Below the pieces are notes generated by a model. That model was not told the DNA's origin and searched no databases. It worked only from the letters and a program-made list of their open reading frames with translations. A stretch of DNA of 64,000 bases from assembly GCA_964372115.1 (NCBI GenBank), contig CAYJPN010000016.1, forward strand, positions 47,231 through 111,230, in the 5' to 3' direction. Position 1 is the first letter of the stretch. Each line of letters starts with the position of its first letter. Position numbers and translations under genes: made by a program. Below are positions 43,801 through 52,383 of the stretch, piece by piece. The DNA is from CG2-30-36-16 sp964372115. Lineage in GTDB: Bacteria; Bacteroidota; Ignavibacteria; Ignavibacteriales; Ignavibacteriaceae.

Positions 43801-45031
43801 CTTTTCGAGCACTTTTCACTGTTTTATTATGTCCGCGCTCAATTAGTTTGCGGATAATAAAAGGTTTAAATAATTCAACAGCCATATCTTTTGGAAGACC
43901 GCATTGATGAAGTTTTAACTCAGGACCAACCACGATAACAGAACGACCTGAATAGTCAACTCTTTTACCGAGCAGGTTCTGGCGAAAACGACCTTGTTTA
44001 CCTTTGAGCATATCACTCAAAGATTTTAAAGGACGATTATTATCGCTTCTTACAGCGCTTCCTCTTCTTGAATTATCAAAAAGTGCGTCAACTGCTTCTT
44101 GAAGCATTCTTTTTTCGTTACGAAGAATTACTTCCGGAGCTTTAATATCTATTAATCTTTTTAGACGATTGTTTCTAATAATCACCCGTCTGTAAAGATC
44201 ATTTAAATCGCTGGTAGCAAATCGCCCACCTTCAAGCGGAACTAATGGTCTTAGCTCCGGTGGAATTACAGGAATGTAATTTAATACCATCCATTCGGGT
44301 TTGTTCGGTACTTTTTCTTCTTCTTCTTTAAAAGCTTCTATAACTCTTAACCTTTTAAGAAGATCCTGTTTCTTTTGCTGCGAAGTTTCAATTTTTAACT
44401 GGTCTCTTAACTCTTTTGAAAGTTTTTCAACATCAGTATGTTTAAGAATTTCTTTTACGGCATCGCCGCCAATTTTAGCAACAAACTTTTTCGGATCGGC
44501 ATCTTCTAATTTTTCGTTACCCTGTGGCAGCGAATTTAAAACTTCGAAGTACTGATCTTCCGAAATAAGATCTAAACGGCTAAGACCAGTGGGACCCGGG
44601 TTTATTACTACATACGATTCGTAATAAATTACTTTTTCTAACTCTTTAAGACTCAAACCAATTATGTTACCAATTTTTGATGGCTGAGCACGGAAAAACC
44701 AGATGTGTACAACCGGAACCGCGAGACCGATATGTCCCATTCTTTCGCGGCGCACACTTTTCTGAGTAACTTCAACACCGCAACGGTCGCAAATAATACC
44801 TTTATAGCGTATTCTTTTGTACTTACCGCAGAAGCATTCCCAATCGCGTGTTGGGCCAAATATTTTTTCGCAGAACAAACCGTCTTTTTCGGGACGGAAT
44901 GATCTGTAGTTTATAGTTTCGGGCTTTGTAACTTCGCCAAACGATCTTGACAATATATCATCAGGGCTCGCTAAACTAATTGTGATATTATGAATATCAC
45001 GCATTGCATTTTCTTGAACTCTAAACGGCAT
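40805..45031 (-). CDS. rpoC: RNA polymerase beta' subunit
   Basis: A 1408-residue beta' subunit. The N-terminal zinc site (CFCGKYKRIRYKGIICDRCG) and the catalytic NADFDGD with its three Mg-binding aspartates (residues 471, 473 and 475) are intact, as is the second zinc site around CESKRGVCAKCYG. It follows rpoB with a 43-bp gap, and a strong terminator follows. Confidence 0.98.
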   Translation of the reverse strand: MPFRVQENAMRDIHNITISLASPDDILSRSFGEVTKPETINYRSFRPEKDGLFCEKIFGPTRDWECFCGKYKRIRYKGIICDRCGVEVTQKSVRRERMGHIGLAVPVVHIWFFRAQPSKIGNIIGLSLKELEKVIYYESYVVINPGPTGLSRLDLISEDQYFEVLNSLPQGNEKLEDADPKKFVAKIGGDAVKEILKHTDVEKLSKELRDQLKIETSQQKKQDLLKRLRVIEAFKEEEEKVPNKPEWMVLNYIPVIPPELRPLVPLEGGRFATSDLNDLYRRVIIRNNRLKRLIDIKAPEVILRNEKRMLQEAVDALFDNSRRGSAVRSDNNRPLKSLSDMLKGKQGRFRQNLLGKRVDYSGRSVIVVGPELKLHQCGLPKDMAVELFKPFIIRKLIERGHNKTVKSARKVVDRKDPIIWDILEKVIKGHPILLNRAPTLHRLGIQAFQPILIDGRAIQLHPMVCTAFNADFDGDQMAVHVPLSFEAQLEASLLMLSSHNILSPQNGSPIVVPTQDIVLGCYYLTKFKEGELGEGMTFGSHQEVIIAYNNKVVALHAKIKVRLNGEMVETTVGRVIFNQIVPKEMGYFNQLLIKKTFGGFIGQMFMKMGNKVTSKFLDDLKELGFRYSTAGGLSVSYGDMIIPEEKINLISKANKKVEGILNEHEMGVITDAERYNKIIDVWTHTANDVARALMEKLRIHNHGFNSLHMMVDSGARGSQEQVRQLAGMRGLMMKPQKTLSGQAGEIIENPIVANFKEGLSVLEYFISTHGARKGLADTALKTADAGYLTRRLVDVSQDVIISEIDCGTILGIEVTALKDVEQEREPLAERITGRVAQEDVYDLRTDEVIVPAGEMITETIAEHIEDASIESVYIRTVLTCESKRGVCAKCYGRNLTNGKIVEIGEAVGIIAAQSIGEPGTQLTLRTFHLGGTSSRIASQSQVETTLDGIVKFEKIAYVDKTDFMGAVKVVTGRRGTIGIYDDNNRQIKKYDVPYGSELLVNDGDVIKKRSPLYNHDPYNAVILTDIPGRVKFVDLIDGTTMQQVTDEQTGHVQKIVSESKDKNLTPSISIESEDGIKKSFNIPNRAYLSVDEGEMVSAGTILAKISKQATKSRDITGGLPRVTELFEARSPQESSIVSEIEGFVKFGARKKGSREIFITAPDGSDEKKYNVPLGKHILVQESDEIPAGEKITDGPINPHDILKIKGTSAVQEYLVNEIQDVYRLQGVKINDKHIEVIVRQMLQKIRIVSPGDTKFLEEDIVDRNEFIEENGKVITMAYIEDKGDSKYKDGSLITKGKLREINADLKKKSKKPVIARDAEPATFEHVLLGITQAALSTESFISAASFQETTKVLANAATEAKIDRLRGLKENVVMGHLIPAGTGLKKYLDIILKTEEEQVEESTEEVEA

Positions 45032-45074
45032 TTTTTATCTCCTAATTTCTAGTGAAAATATTGTTCAAAATATG

Positions 45075-48000
45075 TTAAGTTATTTTTATGTCGAGGCCCA
45101 ATCCCTGGAGCTCTTTAATTAACACATTGAACGACTCGGGAACATTTGGTTCCTGCAAGTTTTCACCTTTCACAATCGCTTCATACGTTTTTGCTCTACC
45201 TGCAACATCGTCACTTTTTATAGTTAATATTTCTTGTAAAATATGCGATGCGCCGTATCCTTCGAGTGCCCACACCTCCATTTCTCCAAAACGCTGACCG
45301 CCGAACTGGGCTTTACCGCCAAGTGGCTGCTGCGTAATTAACGAGTATGGTCCAATTGAACGGGCATGTATTTTATCATCCACCAAATGGCTAAGTTTTA
45401 AGATATAGATATATCCGCAAGTAACCTTTTGATGAAATTTTTCACCTGAGCGTCCGTCGATTAAAGTAGTTTTACTTCCGGCTTCAAGTCCAGCTTTTTC
45501 CAACCATTCATCAACGTCTTCAACCTTGGCGCCGTCAAAAATTGGGGTAGCAAATTTAACTCCCAATTTTTTCCCTACCCAGCCAAGTGCAGTTTCATAG
45601 AGCTGCCCAAGGTTCATACGGGAAGGTACGCCGAGCGGGTTAAGTACTATATCAACTGGTGTTCCGTCGGGTAAGTAAGGCATGTCTTCAATTGGTACAA
45701 TTTTGGCAACCACACCTTTATTTCCATGTCGACCAGCCATTTTATCACCTACCGAGAGTTTACGTTTTTTTGCAACATAAACTTTGGCAAGTTGCACAAT
45801 TCCCGGAGGCAGTTCATCGCCACTGGCTATTTTAATTTTTTCTCTCTTATAATCTTCTTCAATTTCGGCGAGATAGTCAAAATAATTTCTGAATAGAAGA
45901 TTTATATTGCTGTTAAGTTTTTTTGACTCGAACCATTCAAGCGTATAATCTAATCTGGTCACGTCATCCATCGAAGAAAAAGTTGAATCTTTAATGGTAA
46001 CACCATTTCTAATTACAACGCTGCCGTCAAGGTCCCTAATACCTGTCGAGGTATGGCCATCAGTCAATTTAGTTAATTTTTCAACTAATTTAGAATAATG
46101 CTCTTTTTTCCACCGCTCGTGATTCATTTCGAGAGTGTCAAGCATTTTCTTTTCAATTTTTTTAGCTTCGTTATCTCTTCTTTTACGGCTAAAAAGTCTG
46201 GTTTTTATTACAGTGCCTTTTAACCCGGGAGGCGCTTTAAGGGAAGCATCTTTTACATCGCCGGCTTTATCGCCAAATATAGCGCGTAACAGTTTTTCTT
46301 CCGGTGTCGGATCAGTTTCACCCTTTGGAGTAATTTTACCGATAAGGATATCGCCTTCTTTTACTTCGGCGCCTTCTCGAATTATACCGTTTTCGTCAAG
46401 ATTTTTTACTGCTTCTTCACTAACGTTTGGAATTTCCCGCGTTAGCTCTTCCTCGCCACGTTTTGTTTCACGAACCTGAAGTTCAAATTCTTCAATATGA
46501 ATTGAAGTATAAACATCTTCAGAAACAACCCGTTCACTGATAACAATAGCATCCTCAAAATTGTAACCACGCCAGGGCATAAATGCTACCAAAACGTTTC
46601 TGCCGAGAGCGAGATCTCCGCCATCGGTAGAGGTTCCGTCTGCAAGTACATCACCTTTTTTTATTCTATCGCCTTCTTTTACTATTGGGCGCTGATTAAC
46701 AGATGTTTCCTGGTTGGTACCATGGAATTTTGTAAGCTTGTATGTAACCTGTTTAACATCGTTAAATGAAGTTAACGCTTCAATGCTGTTGGGATTAATG
46801 TCATATTTTACAACAATTTTTGTAGCGTCTACATATTCAATAACGCCATTATCCTCAGCGATTACCATTGCACGCGAATCATACGCAACTTTTCTTTCAA
46901 GACCGGTTCCTACAAGAGGTGCTTCGGGTCTTAATAATGGCACTGCCTGGCGCTGCATGTTTGAGCCCATGAGTGCTCTGTTAGCATCATCATGTTCAAG
47001 AAATGGAATAAGGGCAGCCGCGGCACTAACAATTTGTGCAGGGGCAACGTCCATATATTGTATATTTTCAGGTGTAACAATTGGAAATTCGCCTTTAAAT
47101 CTTGATTTTACTCTTTCATTAACAAACTGCTGTTTGTCATTTAAAAGCGCATTTGCCTGCGCAATAGTAAAGTGATCCTCTTGTTCTGCGGTCAAATAAT
47201 AAACTTCAGAAGAAACTACTCCGTTTTCAACTTTTCTATATGGAGCTTCTAAAAATCCATACCGGTTAACCTGCGAATAAATTGTTAACGAAGAAATAAG
47301 ACCGATGTTCGGACCCTCAGGCGTTTCAATCGGACACAAACGACCGTAATGTGTATAATGCACGTCACGAACTTCAAAACCGGCGCGTTCACGGGTTAGA
47401 CCGCCAGGTCCTAAGGCAGACATTCTTCTTTTATGAGTAAGTTCAGCAAGCGGGTTTGTTTGATCCATAAACTGCGAAAGCTGGTTTGTACCGAAGAAAG
47501 CATTTATAACGCTGCTTATTGTTCTTGCATTTACTAAATCTTGCGGAGTAAAGTTTTCGTTATCGCGCATATTCATACGCTCTTTTATGGTTCTAGCCAT
47601 ACGAGCCATACCAACATTAAACTGCTGTCCAAGCTGTTCGCCAACAGTTCTAACTCTTCTGTTGCCGAGATGATCGATATCGTCAACAGTTTCATTACCG
47701 TTTTTTAATTTGATAATGTAAGTCATTATAGCTACAATATCTTCAACAGTAAGAACGGTTTTATCATAAGGTACGCCAAGTTTTAATTTGTCGTTCATTC
47801 TGTGACGACCAACTTCACCGAGATCATAACGTTTATCGTTAAAAAACAGTTTGTCGATAAGTGCCTCTGCAGTGTCAATATCTGGGGCTTCACCCGAACG
47901 TAATTGGCGATAAATAGCAAATAAAGCTTCTTCGCGGGTGTGCGATGTGTCTTTGCGGAGTGTATTTACAACAAGATCCTGATCCGGGCTGGCATCGGAT

Positions 48001-48833
48001 TTAATAAGTTTTATTATATCAACTTCTGCATCATTTAATCTTTCAATATCTTCTTCAGAAAGAATACTGTCGCGTGTTAAGAAAATTTCGCCGGTGGACA
48101 TATCAAAAACATCGCTGGCAACCGTGCGACCGATATATTCTTCTATATTTGCTTTCTTAACATCAATTTCTTCAACAAGATTAAATAGATTTAATATGTC
48201 ATCATCCGTAGCGTAATTTAATCCACGCAAAAGAGTTGTAGCCGGAAATTTTTTCCTACGATCGATATAAACATACATTACGTAATTAATATCGGTTGCA
48301 AACTCAACCCACGAACCTCTTAAGGGTATAATACGAGCTGAGTATATAGGCGTACCGTTTGGATGAACGGTTTGTGAAAAGGCAACACCAGGGGAACGGT
48401 GAAGCTGTGAAACAACAACTCTTTCAGCACCGTTTATTATAAAGGTGCCTTTGTTTGTCATAAACGGAAGGTTGCCAAGGTAAACTTCCTGCTCTACGCT
48501 GTTAACAAACTCTTGTGTCTCGGGATCTTTAGCGGACAAACGTAGTTTACCTTTAAGAGGCGCTGCAAATGTCAATCCTCTTTCCAAACATTCATCAACC
48601 GAATATCGCGGCTTTTCTATGTTATACTCTAAAAAATCCAATCGGTAATTTTCTTTATTATCGAATATCGGAAAATTACTTAAAAATACAGATTGCAGAC
48701 CTTTATTTGCTCTTTCGCTCGAAGGGGTTTTCGATTGAACGAAATCTTCAAAAGATTCGTTTTGAATATTTAGCAAATCTGGGACTTCAATTACAGAGGG
48801 TATTTTGCCGAAGGTAATTCTTTTATTATCCAA
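45075..48833 (-). CDS. rpoB: RNA polymerase beta subunit
   Basis: A 1252-residue beta subunit. The rifampicin pocket reads FFGTNQLSQFMDQTNPLAE and KRRMSALGPGG, which has the drug-sensitive residues. The C-terminal GGKAQFGGQRFGEMEVWALEGYGA block is complete. The start is TTG at 48833, which has GGAGG eight bases upstream and gives MDNKRITFGKIPSVIEVPDL; no ATG fits. Confidence 0.98.
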   Translation of the reverse strand: MDNKRITFGKIPSVIEVPDLLNIQNESFEDFVQSKTPSSERANKGLQSVFLSNFPIFDNKENYRLDFLEYNIEKPRYSVDECLERGLTFAAPLKGKLRLSAKDPETQEFVNSVEQEVYLGNLPFMTNKGTFIINGAERVVVSQLHRSPGVAFSQTVHPNGTPIYSARIIPLRGSWVEFATDINYVMYVYIDRRKKFPATTLLRGLNYATDDDILNLFNLVEEIDVKKANIEEYIGRTVASDVFDMSTGEIFLTRDSILSEEDIERLNDAEVDIIKLIKSDASPDQDLVVNTLRKDTSHTREEALFAIYRQLRSGEAPDIDTAEALIDKLFFNDKRYDLGEVGRHRMNDKLKLGVPYDKTVLTVEDIVAIMTYIIKLKNGNETVDDIDHLGNRRVRTVGEQLGQQFNVGMARMARTIKERMNMRDNENFTPQDLVNARTISSVINAFFGTNQLSQFMDQTNPLAELTHKRRMSALGPGGLTRERAGFEVRDVHYTHYGRLCPIETPEGPNIGLISSLTIYSQVNRYGFLEAPYRKVENGVVSSEVYYLTAEQEDHFTIAQANALLNDKQQFVNERVKSRFKGEFPIVTPENIQYMDVAPAQIVSAAAALIPFLEHDDANRALMGSNMQRQAVPLLRPEAPLVGTGLERKVAYDSRAMVIAEDNGVIEYVDATKIVVKYDINPNSIEALTSFNDVKQVTYKLTKFHGTNQETSVNQRPIVKEGDRIKKGDVLADGTSTDGGDLALGRNVLVAFMPWRGYNFEDAIVISERVVSEDVYTSIHIEEFELQVRETKRGEEELTREIPNVSEEAVKNLDENGIIREGAEVKEGDILIGKITPKGETDPTPEEKLLRAIFGDKAGDVKDASLKAPPGLKGTVIKTRLFSRKRRDNEAKKIEKKMLDTLEMNHERWKKEHYSKLVEKLTKLTDGHTSTGIRDLDGSVVIRNGVTIKDSTFSSMDDVTRLDYTLEWFESKKLNSNINLLFRNYFDYLAEIEEDYKREKIKIASGDELPPGIVQLAKVYVAKKRKLSVGDKMAGRHGNKGVVAKIVPIEDMPYLPDGTPVDIVLNPLGVPSRMNLGQLYETALGWVGKKLGVKFATPIFDGAKVEDVDEWLEKAGLEAGSKTTLIDGRSGEKFHQKVTCGYIYILKLSHLVDDKIHARSIGPYSLITQQPLGGKAQFGGQRFGEMEVWALEGYGASHILQEILTIKSDDVAGRAKTYEAIVKGENLQEPNVPESFNVLIKELQGLGLDIKIT

Positions 48834-48903
48834 TTGTAAACCTCCAAATATGATTTAAAATCTTCGTCTTCTCGGCACTTAAACAATAATATCTTAATAA
48901 TAT

Positions 48904-48948
48904 AAAAAGCGATAAGGGCGGACTTATCCGCCTTATCACTTTTTGATA
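48904..48948 (-). terminator. Hairpin between rplL and rpoB
   Basis: A long stem (GTGATAAGGCGGA with TCCGCCCTTATCGC on the minus strand, one extra G) with a four-base loop is followed by five T. It is shaped like an intrinsic terminator and lies in the 150-bp rplL-rpoB gap, where many bacteria attenuate transcription to set the ratio of ribosomal protein to RNA polymerase. Confidence 0.75.
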
Positions 48949-48983
48949 ATATAGCATATTTTTAAATTTTTTAAGCGTCAGTG

Positions 48984-49358
48984 TTACTTTAATTCTACTG
49001 TTGCGCCTGCTTCTTCGAATTCTTTTTTCAGCTTTTCAGCTTCGTCTTTTGATATAGCTTCTTTAACAGCTTTCGGAGCAGTGTCTACAAGGTCTTTTGC
49101 TTCTTTTAAGCCAAGACCGGTATGAGCTCTAACAACTTTAATAACGTTGATTTTTTTCTCGCCTGCTGCAATTAGAATTACATCAAATTCGGTTTTTTCT
49201 TCAACGGGAGCCGCTGCTGCTGCTGGAGCGCCTGCCATCATCATTGGGGCAGAAGCGGTAACACCAAATTCTTCTTCTAACGCTTTTTTAAGCTCTGATG
49301 CTTCTACAAGGGATAAACCTTTGATTTTCTCAACTATTTCAGCAATTTTTTCTGACAT
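48984..49358 (-). CDS. rplL: 50S ribosomal protein bL12
   Basis: A 124-residue bL7/L12 stalk protein. It has the N-terminal dimer helix pair, an Ala/Pro-rich hinge (about residues 38-52) and the C-terminal factor-binding domain with KINVIKVVRAHTGLGLKEAKDLVD. Several copies per ribosome recruit translation GTPases. Confidence 0.98.
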   Translation of the reverse strand: MSEKIAEIVEKIKGLSLVEASELKKALEEEFGVTASAPMMMAGAPAAAAAPVEEKTEFDVILIAAGEKKINVIKVVRAHTGLGLKEAKDLVDTAPKAVKEAISKDEAEKLKKEFEEAGATVELK

Positions 49359-49399
49359 TTTTATGATTCTCCTAATAAATTTTTTTCAAAAACTAAATT

Positions 49400-49924
49400 T
49401 TATGCTGCTTGTTTTTTCGAAATCTCGTCTATTACACTTACGAGGTCTCTCATTACAGCATTTATTGCTCCAACAATACCTGAAGCCGGGGAATTTAAGC
49501 TGCCCAGTATACCCGCGATGATCTCGTTTTTTGTTGGTAGTGAAGCAAGCTCGTTTAAGCGGCTACCATCATAATACTGATCTTCAATATAACAGGCTTT
49601 TAGTGCAAGCTTTTGGCTAGCATCAAAATATTTTTTGATAATTTTTGCCGGTGCAACCGGGTTATCGGCTGTGGCAAATGCGTAACCAGACATTCCAACC
49701 AACTGGTCGGAAAGTTTTTCATATTTACCCGACTCTGCAAGAGCTCTTTTAAATAAAGTATTTTTGAATACCTTATATTTTACGTCGTTCTTACGAAATT
49801 CATTTCTGATGTTGTTTATGTCGGCAACAGAAATCCCGGTATAATCGGTCACATAAAGCGCCGATGAATTATCAAGCATTTCCTTTACTTCCGCTACAAT
49901 ATCAGCTTTTTCATTCTTGTTCAT
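49400..49924 (-). CDS. rplJ: 50S ribosomal protein uL10
   Basis: A 174-residue uL10 stalk base with the usual VTDYTGISVADINNIRNEFR start region, YKVFKNTLFKRAL block and a C-terminal helix for bL12 dimers. In many bacteria uL10 binds its own leader; a suitable hairpin lies just upstream (49959-49988). Confidence 0.97.
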   Translation of the reverse strand: MNKNEKADIVAEVKEMLDNSSALYVTDYTGISVADINNIRNEFRKNDVKYKVFKNTLFKRALAESGKYEKLSDQLVGMSGYAFATADNPVAPAKIIKKYFDASQKLALKACYIEDQYYDGSRLNELASLPTKNEIIAGILGSLNSPASGIVGAINAVMRDLVSVIDEISKKQAA

Positions 49925-49958
49925 TTTACTCCCAAAGCAGATAATTAATTAATCGAGG

Positions 49959-49988
49959 TGCTCTACTATAAATAGCAGGTTAGAAGCA
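49959..49988 (-). promoter_or_regulatory. Possible uL10 autoregulatory leader
   Basis: In the 85-base rplA-rplJ gap the minus strand can fold as TGCT, a six-base bulge, CTGCTA, loop TTTA, TAGTAG, AGCA. A stem with a one-sided bulge in this place resembles uL10-binding leaders. The call rests on position and fold only. Confidence 0.4.
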
Positions 49989-50009
49989 TTCGATTGAGTG
50001 CGTAAACTT

Positions 50010-50711
50010 TTAATGTGCAGCCGAAGCTGTTTCATCTTTTGTAATTTTTAAGCCTGGTCCCATGGTTGATGAAAGAAATAAACTCTTTACATACTGACCT
50101 TTGGAAGCTGCGGGCTTTAATTTGATAATGGTGCCAATAAAGGCACGAGCATTTTCAACTAACTTATCGGATTCAAAATTTAATTTACCGAGCGATGTGT
50201 GTATAATACCGGTTTTTTCTACGCGAAATTCTATTTTTCCGGCTTTAACTTCGTTTACGGCTTTTACAACATCCATTGTAACAGTGCCGCTTTTCGGGTT
50301 TGGCATAAGACCTTTAGGGCCTAAAATTCTACCGAGTTTACCAAGTTCGCCCATGGCATCGGGAGTAGCAACAATAACATCTATATCTGCCCAACCGCCT
50401 TTAATTTTTTCAAGGTAATCTTCAAAACCGGCATAATCCGCTCCGGCAGCAAGAGCTTCCTCAGCTTTTGCACCACGAGCTATTACTAAAACTTTTACTG
50501 TTTTGCCGGTTCCGTTAGGTAATGTTACAGTACCTCTAACCATCTGGTCAGCATGGCGGGGATCAACACCTAATCTAATAGCAACATCCAGCGATTCGAC
50601 AAATTTAACCTTGGATTGTGCTTTTAACATATTAACGGCATCCAGAAGAGAATATTCTTTTGAAATATCCACAGCTTCGGAAATTACTTTATTTCTTTTA
50701 GTGTTTTGCAT
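50010..50711 (-). CDS. rplA: 50S ribosomal protein uL1
   Basis: A 233-residue uL1 of the tRNA exit-site stalk. The MGELGKLGRILGPKGLMPNPKSGTV block (about residues 115-139) is the family hallmark. It follows rplK with a 24-bp gap. Confidence 0.98.
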   Translation of the reverse strand: MQNTKRNKVISEAVDISKEYSLLDAVNMLKAQSKVKFVESLDVAIRLGVDPRHADQMVRGTVTLPNGTGKTVKVLVIARGAKAEEALAAGADYAGFEDYLEKIKGGWADIDVIVATPDAMGELGKLGRILGPKGLMPNPKSGTVTMDVVKAVNEVKAGKIEFRVEKTGIIHTSLGKLNFESDKLVENARAFIGTIIKLKPAASKGQYVKSLFLSSTMGPGLKITKDETASAAH

Positions 50712-50735
50712 CGTTAAACCATCAATTCTTTTTTA

Positions 50736-51161
50736 TTAATCTTCTACTGTAAAACCCATACTGCGGGCAGTACCGGCAACCATGCTCATGGCATGTTCAA
50801 CATCAAAAGCGTTTAGGTCGGGCATTTTAAGTTCTGCAATTTCCCGAACTTGCTTTTTGGAAACTCTGGCAACTTTGTTTCGGTTCGGTTCTGCCGAACC
50901 TTTTTCAACCTTAGCTGCTCTTTTTAACAATACGGCGGCGGGCGGCGTTTTAGTTATAAAAGTAAAAGATTTATCTGAATAAACAGTAATAACAACAGGG
51001 ATTATTAATCCATCTTTATCCGCAGTTCTAGCGTTAAACTGTTTACAAAATTCCATTATATTAACACCCTTCTGTCCGAGCGCAGGGCCTACAGGAGGAG
51101 AAGGATTTGCTTTGCCAGCCGGTATTTGTAACTTGATGTATCCGGTTATTTTCTTAGCCAT
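50736..51161 (-). CDS. rplK: 50S ribosomal protein uL11
   Basis: A 141-residue uL11 of the GTPase centre. It starts AKKITGYIKLQIPAGKANPSPPVGP and has the proline-rich hinge and the C-terminal rRNA-binding domain ending GTARSMGFTVED. Follows nusG in standard order. Confidence 0.98.
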   Translation of the reverse strand: MAKKITGYIKLQIPAGKANPSPPVGPALGQKGVNIMEFCKQFNARTADKDGLIIPVVITVYSDKSFTFITKTPPAAVLLKRAAKVEKGSAEPNRNKVARVSKKQVREIAELKMPDLNAFDVEHAMSMVAGTARSMGFTVED

Positions 51162-51189
51162 ATTATTAACCTATTACGATAAATACTAA

Positions 51190-51726
51190 TTATTTTTCTA
51201 ATTCTGCTTGTACAAAATCTATTTCAACAGGAGTTTTTCTTCCGAAGATTGAAACCATTACTTTAATTTTCATTTTTTCCTCGTTTACTTCCTGAACTGT
51301 TCCGGTGAAGTTGTTGAATGGTCCATCAACAATTTTAACAAGATCGCCGTTTCTAAAGATTGTCTCCATCCGCTCGCTGTTTTCATCTTGCGTAATTCTG
51401 CCGACAATCCTTTTAACTTCTTCAGGTTGAAGTGGGTTAGGCTTACTTTTGGTACCTAAAAAGCCCATAACCGATGGAGTATTAAGAATAAAATCTTTAA
51501 CCTGGTTATCTAAATCGGCTTGCACCAATATATAACCCGGAAAAAAGTTTTTTGTTCTACTCTTTTTCTTTCCATCTTTTACTTCAAAAACTTTTTCCAT
51601 CGGGACGAGAATGTCCTGAATTTTTGCACGTAACTTTTCGTTATCACCAAGCTCGGTGTCGAGCATAGTTTTAACCTTATTTTCGTGACCCGAAAAAGTT
51701 CTGACTACGTACCATTTATAATCCAT
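51190..51726 (-). CDS. nusG: Transcription termination/antitermination factor NusG
   Basis: A 178-residue NusG with an N-terminal NGN domain (WYVVRTFSGHENKV, then FFPGYILVQADL) and a C-terminal KOW domain (GDLVKIVDGPFNNFTGTVQEV) joined by a linker. It couples RNA polymerase with ribosome or Rho. Starts 9 bp after secE. Confidence 0.97.
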   Translation of the reverse strand: MDYKWYVVRTFSGHENKVKTMLDTELGDNEKLRAKIQDILVPMEKVFEVKDGKKKSRTKNFFPGYILVQADLDNQVKDFILNTPSVMGFLGTKSKPNPLQPEEVKRIVGRITQDENSERMETIFRNGDLVKIVDGPFNNFTGTVQEVNEEKMKIKVMVSIFGRKTPVEIDFVQAELEK

Positions 51727-51735
51727 TTAGGTAAC

Positions 51736-51918
51736 CTAAAAGATTCCTTTGAATAATTGATTAATTGCCATGTCAATTACATAAGTAAAAGAAGCAATTA
51801 AAATGCAAACAATAATAACAACAGTGGTTGATTCCTTTAATTCTTCCTTTGTAGGCCAGGTAACTTTTTTCATTTCCTTTACTACATCATTAAAGAAATT
51901 TACAATTTTTTCTTTCAT
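51736..51918 (-). CDS. secE: Preprotein translocase subunit SecE
   Basis: A 60-residue, single-helix SecE. The amphipathic stretch NFFNDVVKEMKKVTWPTKEEL precedes the membrane helix (about residues 30-52). It clamps SecY. The gene follows tRNA-Trp by 21 bases. Confidence 0.96.
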   Translation of the reverse strand: MKEKIVNFFNDVVKEMKKVTWPTKEELKESTTVVIIVCILIASFTYVIDMAINQLFKGIF

Positions 51919-51939
51919 ACGAAGCTCATTTTAGTTCAG

Positions 51940-52012
51940 CACGTCAGGAGGGACTCGAACCCCCAACCTGCGGTTTTGGAGACCGCTGCTCTACCAATTG
52001 AGCCACTGACGT
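51940..52012 (-). tRNA. tRNA-Trp (anticodon CCA)
   Basis: A 73-base cloverleaf: acceptor ACGTCAG/CTGACGT, anticodon stem GCGGT/ACCGC around loop CTCCAAA (anticodon CCA), T loop TTCGAGT, discriminator G73, which suits tryptophan. CCA end not encoded. It lies between rpmG and secE, as tRNA-Trp does in many bacteria. Confidence 0.97.
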
Positions 52013-52019
52013 AACAATT

Positions 52020-52169
52020 TTATTTAGTTTCTTTATGAACAGTGTGTTTTCTATCCCAACGGCAATATTTTTTAAACTCAATTCTGCCGGGGTGAAGTCT
52101 TTTATTCTTTGTGGTGGTGTAGTTTCTTCTTTTACACTCTGTGCATTCTAAAGTAATTATATCTCTCAT
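52020..52169 (-). CDS. rpmG: 50S ribosomal protein bL33, partial zinc ribbon
   Basis: A 49-residue bL33 recognised by MRDIITLECTECKRRNYTTT and the KKYCRWDRKHTVHKETK tail. The zinc-binding form would have four cysteines; Cys9, Cys12 and Cys36 are present but the fourth position is Asp39. It is too short for ordinary ORF lists. It lies between tRNA-Thr and tRNA-Trp on the same strand, where Proteobacteria have a second tuf gene. Confidence 0.95.
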   Translation of the reverse strand: MRDIITLECTECKRRNYTTTKNKRLHPGRIEFKKYCRWDRKHTVHKETK

Positions 52170-52239
52170 GATGATTCACTTAATTTTTAAGTTAAACCCG
52201 GCTAAACGGGGATATTTACAAAAATTTCAATTCTAGTTG

Positions 52240-52312
52240 AGCTGACGACCGGGATTGAACCGGTGACCTCATCCTTACCAAGGATGTGCTCTACCAACTG
52301 AGCTACGTCAGC
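52240..52312 (-). tRNA. tRNA-Thr (anticodon GGT)
   Basis: A 73-base cloverleaf: acceptor GCTGACG/CGTCAGC, D arm with GGTAGAGC, anticodon stem CATCC/GGATG around loop TTGGTAA (anticodon GGT), T loop TTCAATC. CCA is not encoded. Second of three clustered tRNA genes. Confidence 0.97.
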
Positions 52313-52383
52313 ATTTTTATTTAAAACAACAAAATTCCCCAATGGGGTGTTTTCATTTTTTGCAAAAAGCAAAAATATTTCCG

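Noticed and set aside
45075..48833. Rifampicin resistance in RpoB
   Set aside because: Residues of the drug pocket are those of sensitive strains.
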